Source: JBHIEE01 sp046760445
GTDB taxonomy: Bacteria; Acidobacteriota; Aminicenantia; JdFR-78
Length of the DNA stretch: 48,303 nucleotides
NCBI GenBank assembly: GCA_046760445.1
Contig: JBHIEE010000006.1
Span: 1 to 48,303, forward strand
Direction of reading: 5' to 3'
Below, piece after piece: positions 32,791-41,703 of this stretch. Under the pieces are notes generated by a model, which was not told the DNA's origin, did no database searches, and saw only the letters and a program-made list of their open reading frames with translations. The position numbers were made by a program, and so were the translations under genes. Every line of letters starts with the position of its first letter. The first letter of the stretch is position 1.

Positions 32791-33708
32791 ATGAAGAACA
32801 AAAAATCATCAAAAGAAAAAGTAATCTTTGGAATTTTCATAATCATTTTACTTTCAAAAATATCTTATCTTCAAACCCAGCCAGAGGCGAACCTATCAGC
32901 TTTTTTGCCTCAGATTGCTGATTGGAAAATTTCAGAAAAACCTCGATCCTTTTATCCAGAAACTCTTTATGAATATATTAATGGTGGAGCAGAAATATAT
33001 TTGACTTATAACTTTCAGAAATTAATTGTCGCTGATTATACCCGAAATAGAAAATCATCTCTTATTGTAGAAATATATGATATGGGAAATGAAAAGAACT
33101 GTTTTGGGATATATAGTGTTGAGCGCTTTCCAGAAAGCAACTTTATTTCTGTTGGAAACCAAGGCTATCTGGATGGGGAATCTTTGAATTTTATAATCAA
33201 TCGTTTCTATATCAAACTTCTTTGTTATGACTGCGGAAACCAAGCAGAACAATACTTAAAATTCTTTGCTGAGGGTATAGTTAATCTAATAAAGGAAAAA
33301 GGGAACTTGCCGCAAATGTTGAATTTTTTTCCTCAGCAAGGACTAATTAAAAACAGCGAAAAATTTATCTTGCGAAATTTTTTAGGTTTTAAATTTCTCA
33401 GGAATGGATATATCGCTGAATACGAACTTAATGGAAGTAAGTTCAATGTTTATATTATTGAGGGTGAAAACAAAAAAGATGCCCAAAACATGTATGACCA
33501 ATTTAAATCTTATCTTAAAGAAAACAACGAGATTGAATCAATTCAAATCTCCGATTATGAGGGGTTTATTGCCCAGGATGTTTATTATAAAAAAATTATG
33601 CTGGTTAAAGTGGAAAGATACCTGTGCGGCATTTTAGGATTAGAAAATATGGCTACTGGGAAAAAATCTCTCCTTAATACTATTTCCAATATTAGGAGTA
33701 AAAAATGA
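32791..33708 (+). CDS. DUF6599 family exported/anchored protein
   Basis: 305-aa protein with an N-terminal hydrophobic segment (about 10-28) that is a signal peptide or anchor. The mature part begins FLPQIADWKISEKPRSFYPE, then TLYEYINGGAEIYLTYNFQK, the pattern I associate with DUF6599 proteins of Acidobacteriota/Aminicenantes-like bacteria. The function is unknown. An AAAGGAAG ribosome site precedes the ATG. Its stop overlaps the ATG of the small cupin gene by four bases, so the two are coupled. Confidence 0.75.
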   Translation: MKNKKSSKEKVIFGIFIIILLSKISYLQTQPEANLSAFLPQIADWKISEKPRSFYPETLYEYINGGAEIYLTYNFQKLIVADYTRNRKSSLIVEIYDMGNEKNCFGIYSVERFPESNFISVGNQGYLDGESLNFIINRFYIKLLCYDCGNQAEQYLKFFAEGIVNLIKEKGNLPQMLNFFPQQGLIKNSEKFILRNFLGFKFLRNGYIAEYELNGSKFNVYIIEGENKKDAQNMYDQFKSYLKENNEIESIQISDYEGFIAQDVYYKKIMLVKVERYLCGILGLENMATGKKSLLNTISNIRSKK

Positions 33709-33911
33709 AAGTAGTTCATTATCAACATAAAAGAGAACATCAAGTTTATGTTTTAGAAGGCAAGGGAAAATTTGTAGATAACAATAGAGAAAAGCATCCT
33801 CTTTCAGAAGGAATGGTGGTTTATGTTCCACCGATGGAAAAACACCAGTTTCAAAACCGAGGAGAAGGAAAGTTTAAATTTCTATGTACAATTCCTAAAA
33901 ATAAAGAATGA
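33705..33911 (+). CDS. Short cupin-domain protein
   Basis: 68 aa with the cupin core EHQVYVLEGKGKFVDNN, LSEGMVVYVPPMEKHQFQN and a final beta strand. Full single-domain cupins of this type are about 105-115 aa and carry an N-terminal stretch with HSHPWEHEVFVLEG; here MKVVHYQHKREHQVYVLEG joins the typical start (MKVVHY) straight to motif 1. About 40 residues therefore seem deleted, and the first metal His is replaced by Tyr or Gln. The second half (His at MEKHQF) is intact. It may still fold as a dimer or be a decaying gene; coupling to DUF6599 suggests it is translated. Confidence 0.7.
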   Translation: MKVVHYQHKREHQVYVLEGKGKFVDNNREKHPLSEGMVVYVPPMEKHQFQNRGEGKFKFLCTIPKNKE

Positions 33912-34083
33912 ACTTTTTTCTAAAACGACAAACTCTATTCCTGAAAAATAGACTTTAAATGTATTTAAAACCTCAAAGGGGTGAATGCAAGGTAACTTCT
34001 TGACAATAGGAACCAATTTAAGGAAAAATTAAATGAAATGAATCTTAATATTACTATCTCATATTTCAGAGGAGGACTAATAA

Positions 34084-35280
34084 ATGAAAATATCAAAAAG
34101 AGGAGAGTCAATTCAAGCCTCTCCAATAAGAAAATTGAAACCATATGCTGACCAGGCAAAAGCAAAAGGTATTCATATCTATCATTTAAACATTGGGCAA
34201 CCTGATATTCCAACGCCCCAACCAATAATAAATGCTTTTCATAATTACCAGGATGAAGTATTAAGCTATGGTCCTTCCCAAGGATTTCTCGAACTCCGCC
34301 AGGCTATTGCTAAGTATTTCCACCATTATAGAATTAACCTAAACGAAGATGACATAATAATCACTATTGGCGGAAGTGAAGCAATTCATTTTTCCTTTAA
34401 CGTGATCGCTGATGTCGGAGAGGAAATTATCATCCCTGAGCCTTTTTATACAAACTATAATGGCTATGCTGCTTTTGCTGATGTCAAAATTGTGCCTGCA
34501 ACAACCAAAGCTGAAAATGGTTTCCGGCTGCCTCCTGTGGAAGAAATAGAGAGTAAAATTTCTTCTAAAACCAGAGCAATTCTTATTTGTTCGCCTAATA
34601 ATCCCACTGGGACAATTTATACCCGGCAGGAGATTGAATCTCTTATCCAATTGGCTGAGAAATATGATTTATTTTTAATTGGGGATGAAGTATATAAAGA
34701 ATTTGCCTATGATAACCTCACACATACCAGTCTTTTGGAATTTCCTGAAATCTCTGAGAGAGTAATCGTTGTGGATAGCATTTCGAAAAGATTCAGCTGC
34801 TGTGGTGCAAGAATTGGAACCGTTATTACCCGTAATAAAGAAATTTATCAATCCTTACTAAAATTTGCTCAGGCCCGACTCTGTCCTCCATCAGTGGAAC
34901 AAAAAGCTGCTTTGGCTGCTTATCAGATGGAAATGGATTATTTTAACCCTATAAGAGAAGAATATCAGAAAAGAAGGAATGTTTTGTATAAAGCATTGAA
35001 AAGCATCCCAAGCATTGTTTTAGAGAAACCGCAAGGGGCTTTCTATATGATTGTCAAACTTCCTATCAAAGATGCAGAACACTTCACTATCTGGCTTTTG
35101 ACTGATTTCCAAATTGATAATAAAACAGTCATGCTTGCTCCAGGGGAAGGATTTTACGCCACTCTAGGAAAAGGAAAAGATGAAGTTCGAATAGCCTATG
35201 TATTAAAAGAAGAGGATTTAAAAAAAGCAGCTTATATCTTGACTCAAGGGCTGGAAAAGTATAAAAGTCTGTATGATTGA
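34084..35280 (+). CDS. PLP-dependent aminotransferase (class I/II, AspC-like)
   Basis: Fold-type I aminotransferase. Landmarks: HLNIGQPDIPTP near the N-terminus, SYGPSQGFLELRQAIA, CSPNNPTGTIYTRQEI, IGDEVYKEFAY and the PLP lysine in DSISKRFSCCGARIG (Lys235). The 398-aa length is usual. It is closest in pattern to the aspartate/aromatic aminotransferase group, but the substrate cannot be fixed from sequence. A strong GAGGAGGAC precedes the ATG. First gene of a four-gene run with a rhodanese, a MauE-like protein and an acyl-CoA dehydrogenase. Confidence 0.92.
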   Translation: MKISKRGESIQASPIRKLKPYADQAKAKGIHIYHLNIGQPDIPTPQPIINAFHNYQDEVLSYGPSQGFLELRQAIAKYFHHYRINLNEDDIIITIGGSEAIHFSFNVIADVGEEIIIPEPFYTNYNGYAAFADVKIVPATTKAENGFRLPPVEEIESKISSKTRAILICSPNNPTGTIYTRQEIESLIQLAEKYDLFLIGDEVYKEFAYDNLTHTSLLEFPEISERVIVVDSISKRFSCCGARIGTVITRNKEIYQSLLKFAQARLCPPSVEQKAALAAYQMEMDYFNPIREEYQKRRNVLYKALKSIPSIVLEKPQGAFYMIVKLPIKDAEHFTIWLLTDFQIDNKTVMLAPGEGFYATLGKGKDEVRIAYVLKEEDLKKAAYILTQGLEKYKSLYD

Positions 35281-35286
35281 GTATTT

Positions 35287-35760
35287 ATGAAAGTTTTCGT
35301 TCAAATATCAAGACAATCACTGATTATTATTCTTATTAGTTCCCTGATTGGTCTTTTAATCAATCTCTCTTTAATTAAAAAATATTTAAACCAGGAAGTT
35401 AGTTCTGATTTTATATTGCTGGATAAGAACCTCTCTATATCAGAAATTACCATTTTCGAGGCTGAAGATTTGTTTCGAGAAGAAAAAGCTCTGTTTCTTG
35501 ATGCCCGAACTGAAGAGAAATACAAAAAGGGACATATTTTAGGAGCCATCAATCTTCCTTTAAGTAAAATAAAATCTCCAGATGATTTTAAAAAAATTAA
35601 ACTCCCGGAAGATAAAATTTTAATTACTTATTGCGAGGGTGGGGACTGTCGCTCAAGTCTTTATTTAGCCTATTACCTGATTAAAGCTGGCTATAAAAAT
35701 GTCAAAATGTTAACTGGGGGCTGGCCCGGATGGTTAGAGGCTGGACTTCCCTGGGAATAA
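35287..35760 (+). CDS. Membrane-anchored rhodanese-domain protein
   Basis: 157 aa: an N-terminal membrane helix (about 10-30) and one rhodanese domain, ALFLDARTEEKYKKGHILGA, ending in the active-site loop YCEGGDCRSS (catalytic Cys116, with Cys121 inside the loop) and the closing LTGGWPGWLEAGLPW. It probably handles sulfane sulfur or a thiol relay on the outer face of the membrane. Six bases separate it from the aminotransferase stop, and three from the next gene. Confidence 0.88.
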   Translation: MKVFVQISRQSLIIILISSLIGLLINLSLIKKYLNQEVSSDFILLDKNLSISEITIFEAEDLFREEKALFLDARTEEKYKKGHILGAINLPLSKIKSPDDFKKIKLPEDKILITYCEGGDCRSSLYLAYYLIKAGYKNVKMLTGGWPGWLEAGLPWE

Positions 35761-35763
35761 AAA

Positions 35764-36210
35764 ATGTTTTGGGATAATAAATATTCTATCTTAATATTTC
35801 GGCTGATTGTGGGCGGAGTATTTATTTTCTCCGCAATAGCCAAAATCATTCAGCCCTTAGGTTTTGCTCAGGATATCAGTAATTATCAGCTTTTCTCTCA
35901 GGATATTGCTTTCTTTAGTGCTTTAATCTTACCCTGGATAGAATTGCTTTGCGGCTTAAGTTTAATCTCAGGAATCGCAATAAGGGGAAGTTCCTTTTTG
36001 ATTTCAGGAATGCTCATTTTTTTCATCACAATCCTCATTATTACTCTTCTCCAAGGAAAGCAAATTGATTGTGGTTGTTTTGGATTTTTCAGTCATCCTG
36101 TAAGCTGGAGCCTTGTTGTTCAAGATGGAGTGCTCTTTTTTTTGAGTTTATCCATATTCTTTTATAGCTTGAAACACTCTTTCTGGCCAAAAATTAAAAT
36201 TTCACATTAA
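35764..36210 (+). CDS. MauE/DoxX-like membrane protein
   Basis: 148 aa with four hydrophobic helices. The N-terminal FRLIVGGVFIFSAIAKIIQP, the second-helix LPWIELLCGLSLISG and the loop QIDCGCFG match the MauE/DoxX-like group (methylamine-utilisation type). Such proteins often sit with rhodanese or thioredoxin-like partners, as here. A role in membrane redox or disulfide handling is inferred from the CGC motif and the neighbour. Confidence 0.82.
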   Translation: MFWDNKYSILIFRLIVGGVFIFSAIAKIIQPLGFAQDISNYQLFSQDIAFFSALILPWIELLCGLSLISGIAIRGSSFLISGMLIFFITILIITLLQGKQIDCGCFGFFSHPVSWSLVVQDGVLFFLSLSIFFYSLKHSFWPKIKISH

Positions 36211-36226
36211 ACTAAAGAGGTTAATT

Positions 36227-37381
36227 ATGAAAAATGATTTAGTTTTATTCGATGAGCTTTTGAGCGAAGAAGAAAAAATGGTTAGAGAAACAGTAAAGAA
36301 ATTTGTCAAAGAAAAAGTCAGACCAATTATCGACCAATATCATCGAGAATCGAAATTCCCAAATCACTTAATCAAAGAAATAGCTGAATTAGGATTACTG
36401 GGAGCCTATCTCAAAGGCTACGAATGTGCCGGTATAAATAATATTGCCTATGGGTTAGCTCTTCAGGAACTGGAATATGGAGATAGTGCTCTAAGGAGTT
36501 TCTGCTCAGTTCAGTCTTCCTTAGTTATGTGGCCAATAATGGAATACGGGTCGGAAGAGCAAAAAAGATACTGGCTTCCCAGACTAGCTAAGGGAGAAGC
36601 CATCGGCTGCTATGGATTGACTGAACCTGATTATGGCTCAGATCCAGGTTCAATGATTACTCGAGCTCAAGAAGATGGAACCCACTGGGTTCTAAATGGA
36701 AGAAAAATGTGGATTACCAATGGGTCTGTCGCGGATGTCGCTCTAGTCTGGGCCAAAACCACCCAGGGTATAAAGGGATTCCTGGTGGAAAAAGGAACGC
36801 CTGGTTTTACCACTCAGGAAATAAAAGGAAAATTTTCTTTACGGGCATCAGTAACCTCAGAGTTAATTTTTGAAGACTGCCGGATCCCAAAAAATAATAT
36901 TCTACCCAAGGCCAAAGGACTTAAAGCTCCTTTGAAGTGTTTATCCCAAGCAAGGTATGGGATTGGCTGGGGAGCCTTAGGCGCTGCTTTGGCTTGTTAC
37001 CAGTCTAGTCTTGAGTATGCTAAAACCAGAATTCAATTTGGCAAACCAATCGCCTCCTTCCAGTTAATTCAAAACAAATTAGTCTGGATGATAAATGAAA
37101 TCATAAAAGGTCAGCTCCTCGCTTTAAGAACAGGAAGACTCAAGGACGAGGGTCGTGCTTCATATGTGCTCATTTCTCTTTTAAAAAGGAACAATGTAGA
37201 AATTGCCCTGGAAATTGCTCGTATGTCAAGAGATATCCTGGGCGCAAGTGGAATTACTGATGAGTATCCTGTAATCAGACATATGATGAACTTAGAATCA
37301 GTAAAAACTTATGAAGGAACTCATGATATTCATACTCTGATTATTGGCCAAGCCTTGACAGGAATAGAAGCTTTTCGATAA
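36227..37381 (+). CDS. Acyl-CoA dehydrogenase, glutaryl-CoA dehydrogenase-like
   Basis: FAD enzyme that oxidises short acyl-CoAs. Landmarks: CYGLTEPDYGSDPGSMITRA, WVLNGRKMWITNGSVADVAL, LGASGITDEYPVIRHMMNLE and the catalytic Glu363 in YEGTHDIHTLIIGQALTG. The YEGTHDIH ending and the overall pattern resemble glutaryl-CoA dehydrogenase more than butyryl-CoA dehydrogenase, so degradation of Lys/Trp-derived glutaryl-CoA is possible. No electron-transfer flavoprotein or CoA ligase is in the window. A GAGGTT ribosome site lies six bases before the ATG. 384 aa. Confidence 0.9.
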   Translation: MKNDLVLFDELLSEEEKMVRETVKKFVKEKVRPIIDQYHRESKFPNHLIKEIAELGLLGAYLKGYECAGINNIAYGLALQELEYGDSALRSFCSVQSSLVMWPIMEYGSEEQKRYWLPRLAKGEAIGCYGLTEPDYGSDPGSMITRAQEDGTHWVLNGRKMWITNGSVADVALVWAKTTQGIKGFLVEKGTPGFTTQEIKGKFSLRASVTSELIFEDCRIPKNNILPKAKGLKAPLKCLSQARYGIGWGALGAALACYQSSLEYAKTRIQFGKPIASFQLIQNKLVWMINEIIKGQLLALRTGRLKDEGRASYVLISLLKRNNVEIALEIARMSRDILGASGITDEYPVIRHMMNLESVKTYEGTHDIHTLIIGQALTGIEAFR

Positions 37382-37406
37382 TCAGACAAAACATTGCTAT
37401 AATTTC

Positions 37407-37435
37407 TTGAATTTGTCAGGGTTAATCTATAGAAT
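37407..37435 (+). promoter_or_regulatory. Putative promoter of the nuclease-M23-pgeF operon
   Basis: TTGAAT, 17 bases, TAGAAT; transcription would begin about 54 bases before the nuclease ATG. A second -10-like TATAAT lies closer to the gene (around 37475) without a good -35. Confidence 0.45.
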
Positions 37436-37495
37436 TATAAAGTGGCTAAAAAACGGTGGATATTCATTCACTATAATCAATTCAGGAGTTTTTAA

Positions 37496-38713
37496 ATGAA
37501 CAAGTCTTACTCAATAAGCAAAATTCAGACTTTCGATCAGTGTAAACTGCAATACAAATATAAATATATAGAGAGAAAAGACTCTGAATTAGAAACCATT
37601 GAAGCCTTTCTGGGAAATAGGGTTCACAAAGCCTTAAGAGAGTTCTATGAATCAGTCAAACATGGAGTAATCAGACCACAAGAATGGTTAATCAGCAAAT
37701 ATAGTGAACTGTGGGAAAAAAATTACCATCCTGGAATTAAAATTGTTCACCAGCAATTTTCTCCAGAGGATTACTTTAACAAAGGGAAGAAGTGTTTGAT
37801 TGATTATTATAATGAATACCAACCCTTTAATCAGGGAAAAATTGTTAGAACAGAACAGAGAATAAACTTCTGGGTAAAATACCAGGACATTAAATATCCT
37901 TTCAATGGAATAATTGACCGTCTTGACTGGAATGACCGAGAAAGAATATTCGAAATTCATGACTACAAAACTTCAGGTATTTTAATTACTCAACAGGAAG
38001 CTAATAAAGACTGGCAGATGGCTCTTTACCATTTGGCAATAATGAGTCTTTGGCCAGAAGCAAAGAAAACCAAACTTATCTGGCATTACCTCTTGTTTAA
38101 TAAAGAGATTATCTCTTTTCGGGAAGAAAAAGAGCTAGAGGATCTTCAAAAATCAGTCATTGAAAAAATCAAGGAAATTGAGTCTTGTCAGGAATTTTCG
38201 CCAGAAAAAAGCGCTCTCTGTGATTGGTGTGACTATCAGGATATCTGTCCTCTCTGGAAACATCCTAAAGAGATGGAAAAACTTGAAGTAAATGAATACC
38301 GAAAAGACCCGGGAGTGAGATTGGTCGCAAAATATTCAGAATTAGAAGAAGAAAGGATTCAGCTTAAAAATAAAATAGAGGAAATCGAAAAAGAGCAGGA
38401 AAAAATTAAACAAGCTGCTCTTGAGCTGGCTGAAAGAGAAAATATTCGAGTTATAGATGGTCCTGACAAACAGCTCCAGATAGTGGTGAAAGACGAATTA
38501 TGTGCTCCGACAAAAAGTGAGTATCCTGATATCTGGAAAAACTTGAGGAGTTTTTTAATCCAGGAAGGAAAATACGAAGAAGTTTCCACGGTTAATAACC
38601 GAATGCTCAACTATCAGTTGAATAGAGGATTCTGGCCTGAGGAGTTCATTGAAAAAATAAAAAAATTCTTGATAAGAAAAGCAGAGAAAAATGTCAAATT
38701 GATTGATAAATGA
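37496..38713 (+). CDS. PD-(D/E)XK (RecB/Cas4-like) nuclease family protein
   Basis: 405 aa. The N-terminal KIQTFDQCKLQYKYKYIERK carries the first cluster Cys; the catalytic block is GIIDRLDWN and FEIHDYKTSG (Asp, Glu, Lys); the later Cys residues are in CDWCDYQDICPLW, so a four-Cys iron-sulfur cluster is likely. A C-terminal coiled coil (about 275-325) is rich in Glu and Lys. This resembles single-domain AddB/RecB-type nucleases (PDDEXK_1) that repair or process DNA ends. No helicase partner is adjacent; its stop overlaps the M23 gene by four bases. Confidence 0.88.
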   Translation: MNKSYSISKIQTFDQCKLQYKYKYIERKDSELETIEAFLGNRVHKALREFYESVKHGVIRPQEWLISKYSELWEKNYHPGIKIVHQQFSPEDYFNKGKKCLIDYYNEYQPFNQGKIVRTEQRINFWVKYQDIKYPFNGIIDRLDWNDRERIFEIHDYKTSGILITQQEANKDWQMALYHLAIMSLWPEAKKTKLIWHYLLFNKEIISFREEKELEDLQKSVIEKIKEIESCQEFSPEKSALCDWCDYQDICPLWKHPKEMEKLEVNEYRKDPGVRLVAKYSELEEERIQLKNKIEEIEKEQEKIKQAALELAERENIRVIDGPDKQLQIVVKDELCAPTKSEYPDIWKNLRSFLIQEGKYEEVSTVNNRMLNYQLNRGFWPEEFIEKIKKFLIRKAEKNVKLIDK

Positions 38714-40029
38714 TTAAAAAAAAGAAACACCATTATTTTTATTTTCTATTGATTATTCCTTTTATCCTAACTTTAATTCTTGGCCTAAATTTTCTATTTA
38801 AGAGTAAAACCCAGGAGAAAGAACTTGTGAAATCAGAATCGCTTTCCGAAAAGCTTCCCCCATCTCCCCCTATTAAAGAACACAAGGAAATAATAAAGAG
38901 AAGATTGACTATTACTGATATCTTGAAGAGATATGAGTTTCCAGCACCTGAAATTTATAAGCTAACTCAAGAAATAAAGCCAGTTTATAATCTGGCAAAA
39001 ATTAAAGCTGGCAATGAAATAAGAATTTATACTTTACCCCAGAGAAAATTTCACTCTCTCGAGTATGATATTGATGAGGAAAACTTCCTTCGGGTATGGA
39101 AAGAAAAAGAAATTTATCGAGCTGAAATAAAAAAGCTTCCTTTCCAGACAGAGGTAGAAATTATTCATGGAGTAATTGAGAATAATCTCTTAAATACAGT
39201 GAATAAACTCGGCGAGAAAGATATTCTTGGCTTGACTTTGGCAGAATTATTTGGTTGGGACATTGATTTCTATACTGATCTTCGGCCAGGAGATGAATTT
39301 ACCATCATTTTTGAGAAAAAATACTTAGATGGAAAATTCGCTAAATACGGAATTATACTTGCTGCTGAATTTATTAATCAAGGGAAAAAATTCCAGGCTA
39401 TCCGCTATGTCTATCCTGATACTGGAGAAGCTGACTACTTTACTCCTGAGGGAAAATCTTTAAGGAAAGAATTTCTTAAATCGCCGATTAAATTTGGAAG
39501 AATTACTTTCCGTTTCAGTTATAGCCGATTTCATCCTATTCTCAAGAGATATCGCCCTCATTACGGCGTGGACTATGCTGCACCAATAGGTACTCCAGTT
39601 CAAGCTACGGCTGACGGAGTGGTTATTTTTGTAGGAAATAACGGTGAAGCTGGTAAGATGGTCAAAATACGACACAAAAACAATTACGAAACAATGTATC
39701 TCCATTTATCTCGATATAGTAAAGGAATTAGAAAATGGGCAAAAGTTAAACAGGGACAGATAATCGGCTATGTTGGTTCATCTGGTCTTTCAACTGGATC
39801 ACATCTTGATTATCGGATTAAATTCAGAGGCAAATATATCAATCCCTTTGCCTGGAGATTTAAACCAGTGAAACCACTCAGATCAGAATTTCTGGAAGAC
39901 TTCAAACAAAAAAGCCAAAAATATCTCTTCGCTCTCGAAGAAATATCTTTCCCAATTCTGCAGATAATAGAACAATTCATGAATAAAACTAATATTTTGG
40001 AGAAGAATCTCAATCTAATTACTTTCTGA
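38710..40029 (+). CDS. M23 metallopeptidase, membrane anchored (murein endopeptidase-like)
   Basis: 439 aa with an N-terminal membrane helix (about 9-30), a Pro/Lys-rich stretch, a LysM/SH3-like middle and an M23 domain (about 270-380). HYGVDYAAPIGTPV provides His284 and Asp288, and STGSHLDYRI has His365. The usual last ligand (HxH) is HLD here, a variant I have seen described for related M23 enzymes, so zinc binding needs checking. It should cut peptidoglycan cross-bridges in the periplasm. Coupled by overlap to both its upstream and downstream neighbours. Confidence 0.88.
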   Translation: MIKKKKHHYFYFLLIIPFILTLILGLNFLFKSKTQEKELVKSESLSEKLPPSPPIKEHKEIIKRRLTITDILKRYEFPAPEIYKLTQEIKPVYNLAKIKAGNEIRIYTLPQRKFHSLEYDIDEENFLRVWKEKEIYRAEIKKLPFQTEVEIIHGVIENNLLNTVNKLGEKDILGLTLAELFGWDIDFYTDLRPGDEFTIIFEKKYLDGKFAKYGIILAAEFINQGKKFQAIRYVYPDTGEADYFTPEGKSLRKEFLKSPIKFGRITFRFSYSRFHPILKRYRPHYGVDYAAPIGTPVQATADGVVIFVGNNGEAGKMVKIRHKNNYETMYLHLSRYSKGIRKWAKVKQGQIIGYVGSSGLSTGSHLDYRIKFRGKYINPFAWRFKPVKPLRSEFLEDFKQKSQKYLFALEEISFPILQIIEQFMNKTNILEKNLNLITF

Positions 40030-40748
40030 TGAATTATATTTTAGCAAAGAGAGAAAAATTAGAATTCTTCACCATACCTCAACTAAATGAAAATGATTTT
40101 CTGATTTATGGATTTACCACCAAAAATTGGACCAAAAAAAGCCTCATCGAAAATTTTAACTTGGAAAAATTCTCAATTCTTTCTCTGAGACAAATCCACT
40201 CTGATAAATTCCATATTATAGAAAAAACTCCAAATAAAATCCTGCGAGGCGATGCTCTTATTACCTCCCGCCCCTACATTTTATTCACCATTAGAACAGC
40301 GGATTGTCTTCCCATTTTATTATTTGATCCCAAAAAAAGAGTAATTGGAGCAATTCATTCTGGATGGAGAGGCACAGTTAAACAAATAACCAAAAAAGTG
40401 GTCAAAAAAATGATAACTTCTTTGGGAATATCCTCTTCTTCACTTTTTGCTTTCTTAGGACCATGCATTTGCCAAAAATGCTATCAAGTTGGTCGAGAAG
40501 TGAAAGAAATGTTAGAAATGAACCTCCCAAAATATAACTCCTTCTTAGTTTCTACACGAGAATCAGAAAAACATTTTCTTGATTTAAGAAAAGCTAATAT
40601 TATTCAACTCAATCAAGCTGTTTTAAAAGATACTAATATTATCAATATAGAACTTTGCACCAAGTGCAATCCCCGGTTATTTCACTCTTACCGTCGAGAA
40701 CCTCATACTAAAGGCCGAATGTTGGCTTTCGTCGGAATAAGAGGATAA
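40029..40748 (+). CDS. pgeF: Laccase-domain protein PgeF/YfiH (peptidoglycan editing)
   Basis: 239 aa; Cu/Zn-binding enzyme linked to removal of wrong residues from UDP-MurNAc peptides and to purine nucleoside phosphorolysis in homologues. Landmarks are RQIHSDKFH (His57), RTADCLPIL (Cys93), AIHSGWRGT (His110) and LGPCICQKCYQVG. The end SYRREPHTKGRMLAFVGI is family-like. It overlaps the M23 gene by one base (TGATG), so the operon combines a DNA nuclease, a wall hydrolase and an editing enzyme. Confidence 0.93.
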   Translation: MNYILAKREKLEFFTIPQLNENDFLIYGFTTKNWTKKSLIENFNLEKFSILSLRQIHSDKFHIIEKTPNKILRGDALITSRPYILFTIRTADCLPILLFDPKKRVIGAIHSGWRGTVKQITKKVVKKMITSLGISSSSLFAFLGPCICQKCYQVGREVKEMLEMNLPKYNSFLVSTRESEKHFLDLRKANIIQLNQAVLKDTNIINIELCTKCNPRLFHSYRREPHTKGRMLAFVGIRG

Positions 40749-40774
40749 TTTTATAAAAAAAATTTACTTTTTTA

Positions 40775-40803
40775 TTGCAATTTTGGTCTAATTCTTTTAT
40801 CTT
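40775..40803 (+). promoter_or_regulatory. Putative leaderless promoter of purC
   Basis: TTGCAA, 17 bases, TATCTT. The expected start is about 40810, and the purC ATG is at 40813 with no Shine-Dalgarno before it. Confidence 0.5.
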
Positions 40804-40812
40804 AAATTAAGC

Positions 40813-41703
40813 ATGGAACAAATTATCACGCAGACTGATTTAAAGGAATTTCCCCTTTTCAAGAGAGGAAAGGTTAGAGATATCTATGACTTAGGAGATA
40901 AATTATTAATTATTGCTACTGACCGAATTTCTGCCTTTGACTTTGTCTTGCCTTCATCTATTCCTTATAAAGGAAAAGTACTGACTCAACTCTCCAAGTT
41001 TTGGTTTGAATTTATCTCTCCTATTTGCCTTCATCATTTAATTTCAACTGAGGTTGAAGATTTTCCACCGCAACTTCTTCCTTGCCGAGACATTTTAGAA
41101 AAAAGGTCGATGTTGGTCAAAAAAACAAAAGTTATTCCCATTGAATGTGTAGTTAGAGGTTATTTGGCCGGCTCTGGCTGGAAAGAATACTCTGCAACAG
41201 GTAGAATTGGCCAAATAACTCTTCCTCCTGGATTGAAAGAATCAGCTCAACTGAGCTCCCCTATCTTTACTCCCACAACTAAGAGTGAAAAAGGCCATGA
41301 TATCAATATCTCCTTTCAAGAAATGGAGAGTTTAATTGGCTCTAAATCAGCTCAGCAAATAAAAGAGTTAAGTCTTATTATTTATCAAAAAGCCCTCTCC
41401 TATGCTTTATCTAAAGGTATTATTATTGCTGACACTAAATTTGAATTTGGGTTATTAAATGATCATCTGATTTTAATTGATGAACTTCTTACTCCTGATT
41501 CATCCCGATTTTGGCCCAAGGAAAAGTATTCCCTTGGAAAATCTCAACCCAGTTTTGATAAACAATTTGTCCGGGACTATTTAGAGAAAACCTCTTGGGA
41601 CAAGAATTCAGAACCACCTCCTTTGCCTCAAGAAATAATAAGAAAAACTTCTCAAAAATATCTGGACGCTCTTTATATTTTAACTGGCAAGAAAAAACTA
41701 TGA
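40813..41703 (+). CDS. purC: Phosphoribosylaminoimidazole-succinocarboxamide synthase (SAICAR synthase)
   Basis: Purine biosynthesis step joining aspartate to CAIR with ATP. Landmarks: RGKVRDIYDLGDKLLIIATD, RISAFDFVLPSSIPYKG, the ATP-binding IPIECVVRGYLAGSGWKEY, and DELLTPDSSRFWP near the C-terminus. 296 aa matches the longer, Ade1-like form. It starts the purC-PHP-cvpA-Fis run and overlaps the PHP gene by four bases. Confidence 0.95.
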   Translation: MEQIITQTDLKEFPLFKRGKVRDIYDLGDKLLIIATDRISAFDFVLPSSIPYKGKVLTQLSKFWFEFISPICLHHLISTEVEDFPPQLLPCRDILEKRSMLVKKTKVIPIECVVRGYLAGSGWKEYSATGRIGQITLPPGLKESAQLSSPIFTPTTKSEKGHDINISFQEMESLIGSKSAQQIKELSLIIYQKALSYALSKGIIIADTKFEFGLLNDHLILIDELLTPDSSRFWPKEKYSLGKSQPSFDKQFVRDYLEKTSWDKNSEPPPLPQEIIRKTSQKYLDALYILTGKKKL

